From NCBI GenBank assembly GCA_902772615.1, contig CACYBC010000037.1, positions 1-11,067 on the forward strand: 11,067 nt of DNA. Reading direction: 5' to 3'. The stretch comes from an uncultured Ruminococcus sp. (lineage in GTDB: Bacteria > Bacillota > Clostridia > Oscillospirales > Ruminococcaceae). Below the pieces are notes generated by a model, which saw only the letters and a program-made list of their open reading frames with translations, had not been told where the DNA came from and searched no databases. This document shows, piece after piece, positions 1 through 5,937 of this stretch (position 1 is the first letter of the stretch; every line of letters begins with the position of its first letter). The position numbers and the translations under genes are program-made.

Positions 1-357
1 AGGATCGATGATCTCATAAGAGAGAAGATACACGGATGCGGGATCGTTGCGCTTGAATCCAATTATGATGACCTGATGCTTGCGCACGGACCGTATGCTC
101 CTTCTCTTAAAGCGAGGATCAGATCTCCGCAGGGCCATCTTTCCAATGCTGACTGCGCAAGAGAAGTAGCCAGACTTGTGACGGAAGAGAATGTGAGACA
201 GATAGTTCTCATGCATCTGTCAGACAAAAACAATACTCCTCAGCTCGCACTTGTTTCATGTATATCTGCGGCGGAAGACCTGGGGGCGGCTGAGGATGCA
301 TACAGGATCATCGCGGCACCGCGCAGCGAGATCAGTGAGATACTGGAGCTGGACTGA
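1..357 (+). CDS. WalJ/YycJ-type metallo-beta-lactamase-fold hydrolase, 3' part only
   Basis: This reading frame is open from base 1, so the 5' end lies outside the window and about 118 C-terminal residues are seen. The sequence carries the signature of the YycJ/WalJ branch of the metallo-beta-lactamase superfamily: ESNYDDLML, then GPYAPSLKARI, then GHLSNAD, and later MHLSDKNNTPQLA, whose His is a likely metal ligand. Family members are cytoplasmic, with proposed nuclease or phosphodiesterase activity, and in Bacillus the gene lies in the walRK region. The stop codon overlaps the start of rlmH by one base (TGATG), a sign of translational coupling, and the walJ-rlmH pairing is common in Bacillota. 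The family call is secure; the precise substrate cannot be read from this fragment. Confidence 0.85.
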   Translation, partial: RIDDLIREKIHGCGIVALESNYDDLMLAHGPYAPSLKARIRSPQGHLSNADCAREVARLVTEENVRQIVLMHLSDKNNTPQLALVSCISAAEDLGAAEDAYRIIAAPRSEISEILELD

Positions 358-839
358 TGCTGAATATTGAGATAATGTGTGTCGGTAAGATGTCGCAGAG
401 GTGGTTCTCGGACGGGTTTGAGGAATACAGAAAAAGACTTTCCGCGTTCGATAAGGTGACTGTCACGGAGATAACTGAGTACAGGATCAGTGACGATACC
501 GACAGCGCAAGGGCTGAAGCTGTGAAAAGAGAAGGCGAAGTGCTGCTGAAGCGTCTGAGGGATGACGGCAGGTCGGTCAAGGTAGCCCTTTGCGTGGAGG
601 GAAGACAGTACAGTTCGGAGGAACTGGCGCTGCTGCTCGAGAAGACCAGACAGGAGACGTCCAGGATAGTGTTCGTGATCGGAGGGTCGGCCGGACTTTC
701 TGAGGAGGTCAAGAAGGAATGCACTGTCAGGATGTCTATGAGCAGGATGACCTTTCCTCATCAGATGGCCAGAATGATACTGGCAGAGCAGCTCTACCGT
801 GCAGAGAGCATCAATTCAGGCATGAGATATCATAAATGA
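357..839 (+). CDS. rlmH: 23S rRNA (pseudouridine1915-N3)-methyltransferase RlmH
   Basis: This 160-residue protein has the usual length of RlmH, a SPOUT-class SAM-dependent methyltransferase that methylates N3 of pseudouridine 1915 in helix 69 of 23S rRNA on assembled 70S ribosomes. The SAM-knot motif FVIGGSAGLSEEV is at about residues 102-114. The C-terminal signature MTFPHQMARMILAEQLYRAE followed by a final GMRYHK tail is close to the family consensus (HQ..R..L.EQ.YRA...G..YHK). The start is the ATG sharing its A with the upstream TGA stop, so the gene is probably co-translated with the walJ-like gene. A strong hairpin terminator follows 9 bases after the stop. All expected motifs are present and nothing looks broken. 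Confidence 0.97.
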   Translation: MLNIEIMCVGKMSQRWFSDGFEEYRKRLSAFDKVTVTEITEYRISDDTDSARAEAVKREGEVLLKRLRDDGRSVKVALCVEGRQYSSEELALLLEKTRQETSRIVFVIGGSAGLSEEVKKECTVRMSMSRMTFPHQMARMILAEQLYRAESINSGMRYHK

Positions 840-848
840 ACATAAAAG

Positions 849-877
849 AAAGCCTGCAGCAGATGCTGCAGGCTTTT
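849..877. terminator. Bidirectional rho-independent terminator between rlmH and the serine hydrolase gene
   Basis: A perfect 12-bp stem (849-860 with 865-876) closes a 4-base AGAT loop. It is flanked by A-tract on the left and T-tract on the right, so it can end transcription from both directions. It sits between two convergent genes, as such a terminator should. Confidence 0.9.
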
Positions 878-899
878 CATATGTTCTGAAAAGACCGGA

Positions 900-2081
900 T
901 CAGAACAGGCAGCCGTAAGCTACGGCGCGGACTCTGTGGTGATGATAGACCTCTTCGTTGGGGATCATGTTGTGCATGTAGACCACAGAGCATTTCGCCA
1001 CGGGGTCAGCCTCTCCCCAGGTACCGAATCCGCCGGTCCAGCCGAAGGAACCGATATGTCCGTTGTGACCGTATTTCTGGGTCTTGAGGGTCCTGAAACC
1101 GAGGCCGTAACCGTAGCCGAGGTTGTAGGGATAAGCGTCTCTCTCGAAATCTATGATGGATACCTCGTCCTGCTGATCCGCGTGAAGCATTGCCACTGTG
1201 CCTTCTCCGAGGTATTTTTCACCCTTGTATGTACCGCCGTTCGCCAGCATCTGCATGAAAACAGCGAAGTCTTCCGAACTGGAATATAGACTGGGACGGT
1301 ACATCAGAGGATACTCTTCCGGATCGCTCCACAGATATCCCGGTACCGGGGCAAAGTCTCCGTTTCCCTTCTTGCTGTATGTAGTCACTGCAAATTCGCG
1401 GTTCGCATCGGTGATGTATGTGTCGGTATGCTTAAGACCCAGGGGTTCGATGATGCGTTCGCTGAACACATGCTTGAGAGGCTTGCCTGTCATGACTTCG
1501 ATGAGAGCACCGGTTATCTCGCTTCCGAATCCGTACTGCCAGTGGGAGCCGGGCTCGAACATGACCGGCGCGTTTGCGATAACACGGACTTCGTCACGCA
1601 GAGCGGTGTGGATGCCTCCCTCCTGGATCCTGGCTATCTCCTTGCTCATGGCAGCGAGAGTGGGGTTGACGGGATCCACCGCCGGTACCATGCAGTAGGG
1701 AAGTCCGCACATCATCGCTACGGCATTGCGGATGGTGATGGGCTTGTCCAGAGGCTGGGCGACGGTCTGTCCGTTGGATAGGGTGACGTATTTCTTTGTG
1801 TCCTTCCACTCGGGCAGATACTCGTACAGCGGGTCGGAGAACAGGAACTTGCCCTCTTCATAGAGCATGCCCATGATCACATAGGCGAACAGTTTGGTCA
1901 TGGATGCCTGACCGAACATGGAATCGGGAGTGACGGGGGTGCGGTCTTCAAGATTCATGAATCCGGCTTCTCCGTGATACAGCAGTTCGTCGTTCTGCAT
2001 TATGGCCACAGAACAGCCCGGAACGCTGCCTTTTTCGACGAAACTCTTGATAAGGTTTTCCAGTCTTGTAAAGTCTTTCAT
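900..2081 (-). CDS. Serine hydrolase of the beta-lactamase / S12 (PBP-like) family
   Basis: The protein has 393 residues when started at the ATG at 2081, which follows an AGGAGA ribosome binding site at good spacing; an upstream in-frame ATG at 2141 has no such site. The active-site tetrad S60-M-T-K63 (SxxK) sits in the usual early position. The second motif, normally YxN or YxS, reads Y183-G-F185. Near the C-terminus the sequence GHNGHIGSFGWTGGFGTW replaces a plain KTG box and resembles the esterase EstB-like and D-aminopeptidase-like branches. No signal peptide or membrane anchor is visible, so it is probably cytoplasmic. This suggests an esterase, amidase or peptidase rather than an antibiotic-resistance enzyme. 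The substrate is unknown. The gene converges with rlmH and lies downstream of the cyclophilin gene on the same strand, 105 bases apart. Confidence 0.85.
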   Translation of the reverse strand: MKDFTRLENLIKSFVEKGSVPGCSVAIMQNDELLYHGEAGFMNLEDRTPVTPDSMFGQASMTKLFAYVIMGMLYEEGKFLFSDPLYEYLPEWKDTKKYVTLSNGQTVAQPLDKPITIRNAVAMMCGLPYCMVPAVDPVNPTLAAMSKEIARIQEGGIHTALRDEVRVIANAPVMFEPGSHWQYGFGSEITGALIEVMTGKPLKHVFSERIIEPLGLKHTDTYITDANREFAVTTYSKKGNGDFAPVPGYLWSDPEEYPLMYRPSLYSSSEDFAVFMQMLANGGTYKGEKYLGEGTVAMLHADQQDEVSIIDFERDAYPYNLGYGYGLGFRTLKTQKYGHNGHIGSFGWTGGFGTWGEADPVAKCSVVYMHNMIPNEEVYHHHRVRAVAYGCLF

Positions 2082-2102
2082 AGATCTCTCCTTTTGTTTT
2101 TT

Positions 2103-2132
2103 AAAATACCGCAGGGCACTGTACCAGTTCAA
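2103..2132 (-). promoter_or_regulatory. Possible promoter for the serine hydrolase gene
   Basis: On the minus strand TTGAAC (2132-2127) and TATTTT (2108-2103) are separated by 18 bases, just upstream of the ribosome binding site. Both boxes match consensus at only four of six positions. A 7-bp inverted repeat (CCGCAGG 2109-2115, CCTGCGG 2145-2151) spans the -35 box and could be an operator or a weak terminator for the cyclophilin gene. Confidence 0.35.
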
Positions 2133-2186
2133 CGGATACACTATCCTGCGGATCTAAAGCTATGTGCCGTGCTTGGACGGGAATGG

Positions 2187-2885
2187 TCATTCTTCCGAAT
2201 AAGTGGATATGCTCACCGATTTGACCGTTATGTCCTTTTTAGGCCTGTTGTATTTATCTGTTTTCTGTGATGCTATGTCCTTTACCACATCAAGTCCTTC
2301 GTAGACCTGCCCGAAAATGGTATAGACATAATCGAACTGCGGCTGACCGCCGAGCTTTTTAAAAGCATCAATAACATCGGAGGGGTATTCCGCCTCCTGC
2401 ATTGCGGAAACATAGGCATCGGAGACGCTGTCACCGGCTGTGATGAAGAACTGACTGTACTGAAGACCGTCGCCGTAAACGACCATGCCAAGCGAACCCG
2501 TAAATCCGTGAAGGTCGTCAGTATACTCCGGAGCAACGCCTTTGCCGGAAAAACTCTCGCCGCCGTCGCCTTTGAGAGTCTTGTCCCCGAGCTGCATGAC
2601 GAAATTCCCGATAGTCTTGTGGATGATCATTCCGTCATAGTAGCCGCTCTCTGCAAGATCGATGAAATTCTGGGCAGTGTTGGGAACAAGGTCATTGTAG
2701 ATCACTGCTTTAATCGTCCCCTTGCTGGTCACGATGGTGACAACGGTGTCGCCTTCCTTCGGAGAATTGAGCTGCCGTACACTGCTTGTGACTTTTTCTC
2801 CGTTTCCTTCTTTTTTGCCTCCGCATGAAACTAGAGAAACAGAGAGGATAACGATTAGTACCAGTGACAGAAGTTTTTTAGACAT
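2187..2885 (-). CDS. Lipoprotein cyclophilin-type peptidyl-prolyl cis-trans isomerase (atypical active site)
   Basis: The 232-residue protein starts at the ATG at 2885, placed by a GGAGG site 8 bases upstream. It begins with MSKK, a hydrophobic stretch and a lipobox LVSC with Cys21, so it should be a lipid-anchored protein on the outer face of the membrane. The cyclophilin domain spans about residues 46-230, with YYDGMIIHK, QLGD (98-101), GDGGES, SQFFIT and IFGQVYEGLD. Cyclophilins catalyse proline isomerisation in extracytoplasmic folding. The normally invariant catalytic Arg of the FHR motif is Lys90 here (I88-H89-K90), checked at codon level (AAG), and the preceding Phe is Ile. Activity may therefore be reduced, or the role may be chaperone-like. 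It has its own promoter, back to back with that of the DUF1292 gene. Confidence 0.9.
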   Translation of the reverse strand: MSKKLLSLVLIVILSVSLVSCGGKKEGNGEKVTSSVRQLNSPKEGDTVVTIVTSKGTIKAVIYNDLVPNTAQNFIDLAESGYYDGMIIHKTIGNFVMQLGDKTLKGDGGESFSGKGVAPEYTDDLHGFTGSLGMVVYGDGLQYSQFFITAGDSVSDAYVSAMQEAEYPSDVIDAFKKLGGQPQFDYVYTIFGQVYEGLDVVKDIASQKTDKYNRPKKDITVKSVSISTYSEE

Positions 2886-2910
2886 CTTTTCAACCTCCAG
2901 CTTAATGCTA

Positions 2911-2939
2911 ATTATAATACCGCATCTGAAACACGGCAA
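2911..2939 (-). promoter_or_regulatory. Sigma-A-type promoter for the cyclophilin gene
   Basis: On the minus strand TTGCCG (2939-2934) and a perfect TATAAT (2916-2911) are separated by 17 bases. The predicted transcript start is about 20 bases before the lipoprotein's start codon, leaving room for its GGAGG site. Confidence 0.7.
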
Positions 2940-2961
2940 GTTGGCGGACGATGCGCGTTTA

Positions 2962-2991
2962 TTGACGCCGTAAGGTCAAAGGAATTATAAT
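2962..2991 (+). promoter_or_regulatory. Sigma-A-type promoter for the DUF1292 gene
   Basis: TTGACG (2962-2967) and a perfect TATAAT (2986-2991) are separated by 18 bases. The predicted start near 2997-3000 leaves about 40 bases of leader before the ATG at 3038. TTGAC (2962-2966) and GTCAA (2975-2979) form an inverted repeat over the -35 box that could be an operator, though it is short. Confidence 0.75.
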
Positions 2992-3037
2992 TTTGACAAG
3001 AAAGTGGCATATTCGGATGTCGGAGGTAATGAAAGAA

Positions 3038-3376
3038 ATGGATGAGAACAGGATCCCGTCCGGGGGAACAGATGATGCCGGATTTGGGGATAATTACATA
3101 TCTCTGACTGACGAGAACGGCGATGAGATCGAGTTCAGGGTGATAGACAGTCTGGATCTGGAAGAGGGATCGTATGTGGCTCTTGAGACCACTCCCGACG
3201 ATCCTGTGGCTTACCTGAATTCCGACGGGTCACTGATAATTCTGAAGACAGTCGTGGAAGACGGCGAAGAAGTGCTCGTGACCGTTGATGACGATGAAGA
3301 ATTCGATAAGGTCTCAGAGATTTTTATGAGCAGACTCTCTGATCTGTATGATTTCGATACGGATGAGGACGAATAG
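3038..3376 (+). CDS. DUF1292 family acidic protein (YrzB-type)
   Basis: This small, strongly acidic protein (112 residues from the ATG at 3038) matches DUF1292. It has YISLTDENGDEIEFRVID, then the pattern YVAL..TPDDP, then LIILKTV, and a C-terminal VDDDEEFDKVSEIF segment, ending in a run of Asp and Glu. Members are common in Bacillota, often near cell-division or RNA-metabolism genes, and have no established biochemical role. The start is chosen from GGAGG at 3022-3026, 11 bases before ATG 3038. An in-frame TTG at 2993 lies upstream of the predicted transcription start, and the ATG at 3029 is too close to the ribosome binding site. The 6S-like RNA begins just after the stop codon. Confidence 0.85.
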   Translation: MDENRIPSGGTDDAGFGDNYISLTDENGDEIEFRVIDSLDLEEGSYVALETTPDDPVAYLNSDGSLIILKTVVEDGEEVLVTVDDDEEFDKVSEIFMSRLSDLYDFDTDEDE

Positions 3377-3379
3377 AAG

Positions 3380-3570
3380 TTAAAATCCTGCTTTGTTCGA
3401 TTTGTTGCATCCCATTATTTCCGTCAAAGAACAATAAAGGGATTCCTACGCGCGGCTGCGGATTCCAGAGTCATCTTGAATGAATAGCCTGAAACAGCCC
3501 GGGGGATTTACCCACCGTCTATACCGGCGGGGTTCTAACGGGGTGCAGACGGCATAGCAGGGTTTTGTTT
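3380..3570 (+). ncRNA. ssrS: Probable 6S RNA
   Basis: The stretch between DUF1292 and tcdA has no credible ORF but folds as one long rod of about 190 nt, the usual 6S size. The ends pair over 11 bp (3382-3392 with 3556-3566, one G-U). After an internal loop, TGCATCCC (3406-3413) pairs with GGGGTGCA (3540-3547). A large open region follows, with a small hairpin on its 3' side (CCCACCG / CGGCGGG around a 7-base loop) resembling the 3'-strand hairpin of the 6S central bubble. T-rich sequence follows the closing stem. In Bacillus subtilis the 6S RNA gene bsrA lies next to yrvM (tcdA), the same neighbourhood. 6S RNA binds the housekeeping RNA polymerase holoenzyme and restrains transcription. No clear promoter is visible, so it may be processed from a DUF1292 transcript. 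The call rests on structure and synteny, not alignment. Confidence 0.7.
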
Positions 3571-3589
3571 TAGATGGAGGTTGGCAGCT

Positions 3590-4273
3590 TTGTGGCTCGA
3601 CCGGCAGAACAAACTGATAGGTGAAGAACTCAGCAACAGACTTGCTGAGGCCAGGTTTGCCGTCATAGGGCTCGGAGGAGTCGGGGGAGGCGTTGTCGAG
3701 GCACTGGCGAGATGCGGAGTCGGTAATCTGTTCCTTATGGACGGAGATGTGTTCGATGAAACGAATCTGAACAGACAGATCCTCTGTACAAGGGAGAATG
3801 TCGGACTTCAGAAAGCATCTGAAGCTGAGAAGAGGGTCCATGACATCAATCCGGACTGCAATATCACTGCGGTCTGCGACTGGCTTGACAGGGATACTGT
3901 GGGACTCCTTTCGGAATTCAGACCGGACTGCGTTGTCGATGCTGTAGACCGCGTGACCGCCAAGCTGATCATAATTGAATGGTGCAGGGAAAACGGCGTG
4001 CATGTCATATCATCCATGGGGACCGGTAACCGCATAGATGCAGAAAGCTTCAGGATAGGTGATATATCTGACACCGCCGGATGCGGATGTCCTTTATCCA
4101 GGATAATGAGGCGGGAACTCAGAGCAAGAGGGATTTTATCGCTCGATGTCCTTTATGCACAGGATCCGCCGGCCCGATCCGGAGACAGGACTCCCGCCAG
4201 CATCTCGTTCGTTCCGCCGGTAGCAGGGTATCTTATCGCAGGGCACGCGGTAAGGCATTTCCTCGGACTGTAA
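3590..4273 (+). CDS. tcdA: tRNA threonylcarbamoyladenosine dehydratase (TcdA/YrvM/CsdL)
   Basis: This ThiF/E1-like protein of 227 residues converts t6A37 to cyclic ct6A in ANN-decoding tRNAs using ATP. The nucleotide-binding loop GLGGVG is at 27-32, followed by MDGDVFDETNLNRQ with Asn61, Arg62 and Gln63, a conserved Lys75, VVDAVDRV, the SSMGTGNRIDAESF segment, SDTAGCGCPLSRIMRRELR and a C-terminal SFVPPVAG. The start is taken as TTG 3590, because GGAGG at 3576-3580 stands 9 bases before it; the in-frame TTG at 3581 directly abuts that site. The protein is somewhat shorter than the Escherichia coli form (268 residues). The ribosome binding site lies 10 bases after the closing stem of the 6S-like RNA, so the two may share a transcript. 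Confidence 0.92.
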   Translation: MWLDRQNKLIGEELSNRLAEARFAVIGLGGVGGGVVEALARCGVGNLFLMDGDVFDETNLNRQILCTRENVGLQKASEAEKRVHDINPDCNITAVCDWLDRDTVGLLSEFRPDCVVDAVDRVTAKLIIIEWCRENGVHVISSMGTGNRIDAESFRIGDISDTAGCGCPLSRIMRRELRARGILSLDVLYAQDPPARSGDRTPASISFVPPVAGYLIAGHAVRHFLGL

Positions 4274-4284
4274 ATAAGAATCAT

Positions 4285-4297
4285 CCCGTAAGACGGG
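4285..4297 (+). terminator. Weak hairpin after tcdA
   Basis: CCCGT and ACGGG form a 5-bp stem around an AAG loop 12 bases after the tcdA stop, followed by AT-rich sequence but no real T-tract. It could attenuate rather than end transcription into the transporter gene. Confidence 0.3.
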
Positions 4298-4328
4298 TCA
4301 TTAATTATCAACTGGAAGGAGTCGTATT

Positions 4329-5591
4329 TTGGCTAAGAACACTGACAGGCTCGACCGCCTTGAAAGGTCCTGGGTCCTGTACGATGTCGGAAACTCAGCG
4401 TTCACTATGATTGCGTGCTCACTGATCCCGATATGGTTCAAGGATCTTGCTAGGCTGGGTGGCGCGGAAGTATATGATCACGCCACGGCAAACTTCGCCT
4501 ATGTAACTGCCATAGTCACAGTTATCGTGGCGGTAATAGGTCCCGCATGCGGTGCCATCACCGACAACAAAGGATTCAAGAAGCCTATATTCACGACAGC
4601 ACTCGCCATAGGTCTGATCGGATGCATATGGCTCGGACTTGTCAAAAACTGGGCAACATTCCTGATCATCTATATCATTGCCAAGGTGGCGTATTCCTGC
4701 TCTCTGACGTTCTATGATTCAATGTTGACCGACGTCACGACCCCGGAGAGGGCGGACAAGGTATCTTCATACGGGTTCGCATGGGGCTACATCGGATCCT
4801 GCCTGCCGTTCACGGTAGCTCTGGTCTTCTACATGGCAGGTGAGGGAATGCTGGGCGGATTTACTGTCAGCCGAGATACAGCAAGACTCGTAGGCCTTGT
4901 GACGACCGCGATATGGTGGTGCCTGGTCACTCTTCCTCTTCTGAAGAACTATGAGCAGAAGTATTACGTGGAGAGTTCGAAGGGAGCCGTCAGGGAGGCG
5001 TTTGTCAGACTGGGCAACACACTGAAAAGGATCGTCAAGGATGAGAAGAAGATATTCTTCTTCCTTCTGGCGTTCTTCTTCTATATCGACGGCGTAAACA
5101 CCATCATCGACAACTGCATTAATATAGGCACAGACCTTGAACTGGATACGGTCGGACAGGTCGTGTTCCTGCTGGCAACACAGGTGGTGGCTTTTGCATT
5201 CTCACTGGTGTTCTCCGCACTGTCCAAAAAACACAAGACCGTCAATCTCATCTATGTCTGCATCGCGGGATACTTCGCGGTATGTGTTTATGCCATATTC
5301 CTGAAGTCTCTCTGGCAGTTCGGCATCATGGCGTTCGGAGTGGGCATGTTCCAGGGCTCCATCCAGGCTCTTTCCAGAAGCTACTTCAGCAGGATCATCC
5401 CAGCCGAAAATTCCGGAGAATACTTTGGGCTTTATGACATCTTCTCAAAAGGCGCCGCGTGTCTCGGCTCCCTGGTCATTGGCATCGTAAAGGATACCAC
5501 CGGAAGCATCCAGCTTGCGGTGGGAGCCATGGTTTTCTTCTTTGCGCTCGGCTTCATCTTCCTGAGAAAAGCGGATTCCATTAATGGATAG
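4329..5591 (+). CDS. MFS transporter, UMF1 / Atg22-like family
   Basis: The 420-residue protein has about 12 hydrophobic segments, consistent with a major facilitator in the cytoplasmic membrane. The N-terminal RSWVLYDVGNSAFTMI matches the (W)xxYDxGNSAF signature of the UMF1 group (TC 2.A.1.24). FQGSIQALSRSYFSRIIP, followed by EYFGLYDIFSKGAA, in the second half is also typical. Fungal Atg22 exports amino acids from the vacuole; bacterial members have no settled substrate, and this one cannot be assigned. The start is TTG at 4329, with AAGGAG at 4316-4321 leaving a 7-base spacer; no ATG fits the site. It lies 55 bases after tcdA, so read-through from there is possible. Confidence 0.88.
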   Translation: MAKNTDRLDRLERSWVLYDVGNSAFTMIACSLIPIWFKDLARLGGAEVYDHATANFAYVTAIVTVIVAVIGPACGAITDNKGFKKPIFTTALAIGLIGCIWLGLVKNWATFLIIYIIAKVAYSCSLTFYDSMLTDVTTPERADKVSSYGFAWGYIGSCLPFTVALVFYMAGEGMLGGFTVSRDTARLVGLVTTAIWWCLVTLPLLKNYEQKYYVESSKGAVREAFVRLGNTLKRIVKDEKKIFFFLLAFFFYIDGVNTIIDNCINIGTDLELDTVGQVVFLLATQVVAFAFSLVFSALSKKHKTVNLIYVCIAGYFAVCVYAIFLKSLWQFGIMAFGVGMFQGSIQALSRSYFSRIIPAENSGEYFGLYDIFSKGAACLGSLVIGIVKDTTGSIQLAVGAMVFFFALGFIFLRKADSING

Positions 5592-5668
5592 CGTTATACC
5601 TCGACACTATTGGCCTTTCGTCAAATGTTGAGGTGACCCAAATAGTAATGACAATTGAATAGTTACTC

Positions 5669-5698
5669 ACATATCCCGAGCCGTGGCTCGGGATATGT
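5669..5698. terminator. Strong hairpin after the MFS gene, without T-tract
   Basis: A perfect 13-bp stem (5669-5681 with 5686-5698) closes a CGTG loop 78 bases after the transporter stop. The following bases (GTTCATATC) are not T-rich on either strand, so it may stabilise the transcript's 3' end rather than terminate it alone. Confidence 0.5.
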
Positions 5699-5840
5699 TC
5701 ATATCATAGTCGGGGGGGGAGAAAGCCAATAAATCAGGTAACTTTTTTATCATGTTTTGATATCTACCGTTGAGCAACTTATTCCTAAAACGCGAAAACT
5801 TATTTGATGATAGAGATAGAGTATATGCTGATAATTGAGA

Positions 5841-5875
5841 GTGCGGATGAAGTTCGTTTTGAACTTCATCCGCAC
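5841..5875. repeat. Perfect 15-bp inverted repeat
   Basis: GTGCGGATGAAGTTC (5841-5855) and GAACTTCATCCGCAC (5861-5875) pair perfectly around a GTTTT loop. No T-tract follows on either strand. The position, 63 bases after the HD gene's stop on the minus strand, would suit a terminator or 3'-end stabiliser. Confidence 0.7.
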
Positions 5876-5937
5876 CTATAAATAATAACGATGCGATCAT
5901 CGAATCGCCTGATGTTGAACCGGGTTTCTCCCGTGGA

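Larger units (their letters stand above)
5592..5937. other. Structured non-coding region between convergent genes
   Basis: No convincing gene is present on either strand in these 346 bases. The stretch holds three inverted repeats: 5599-5606 with 5626-5633, 5669-5698 and 5841-5875. A run of eight G is at 5712-5719, and about 5720-5840 is AT-rich, unlike the neighbouring genes. Smaller hairpins at about 5891-5906 (GCGAT/ATCGC) and 5920-5932 (CGGG/CCCG) lie near the end of the HD gene. It must contain the ends of two convergent transcripts, yet neither large hairpin has a T-tract. It could be a decayed or non-autonomous element, an unrecognised small RNA, or just a terminator-rich junction. Confidence 0.6.

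Noticed and set aside
2082..2141. N-terminal extension of the serine hydrolase to an ATG at 2141
   Set aside because: The extension is non-conserved in character and has no ribosome binding site, while AGGAGA lies correctly before the ATG at 2081 and a possible promoter overlaps the extension.
2993..3037. TTG start for the DUF1292 protein at 2993
   Set aside because: It lies at or upstream of the predicted transcription start and has no ribosome binding site; GGAGG at 3022-3026 points to the ATG at 3038.
3380..3570. T-box or other riboswitch upstream of tcdA
   Set aside because: No T-box sequence or antiterminator is visible, and the ends of the region pair with each other as in 6S RNA, with no separate terminator hairpin.
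3446..4003. 185-residue minus-strand ORF opposite the 6S-like RNA and tcdA
   Set aside because: It is a shadow of tcdA codons, has no ribosome binding site or family resemblance, and crosses the structured RNA.
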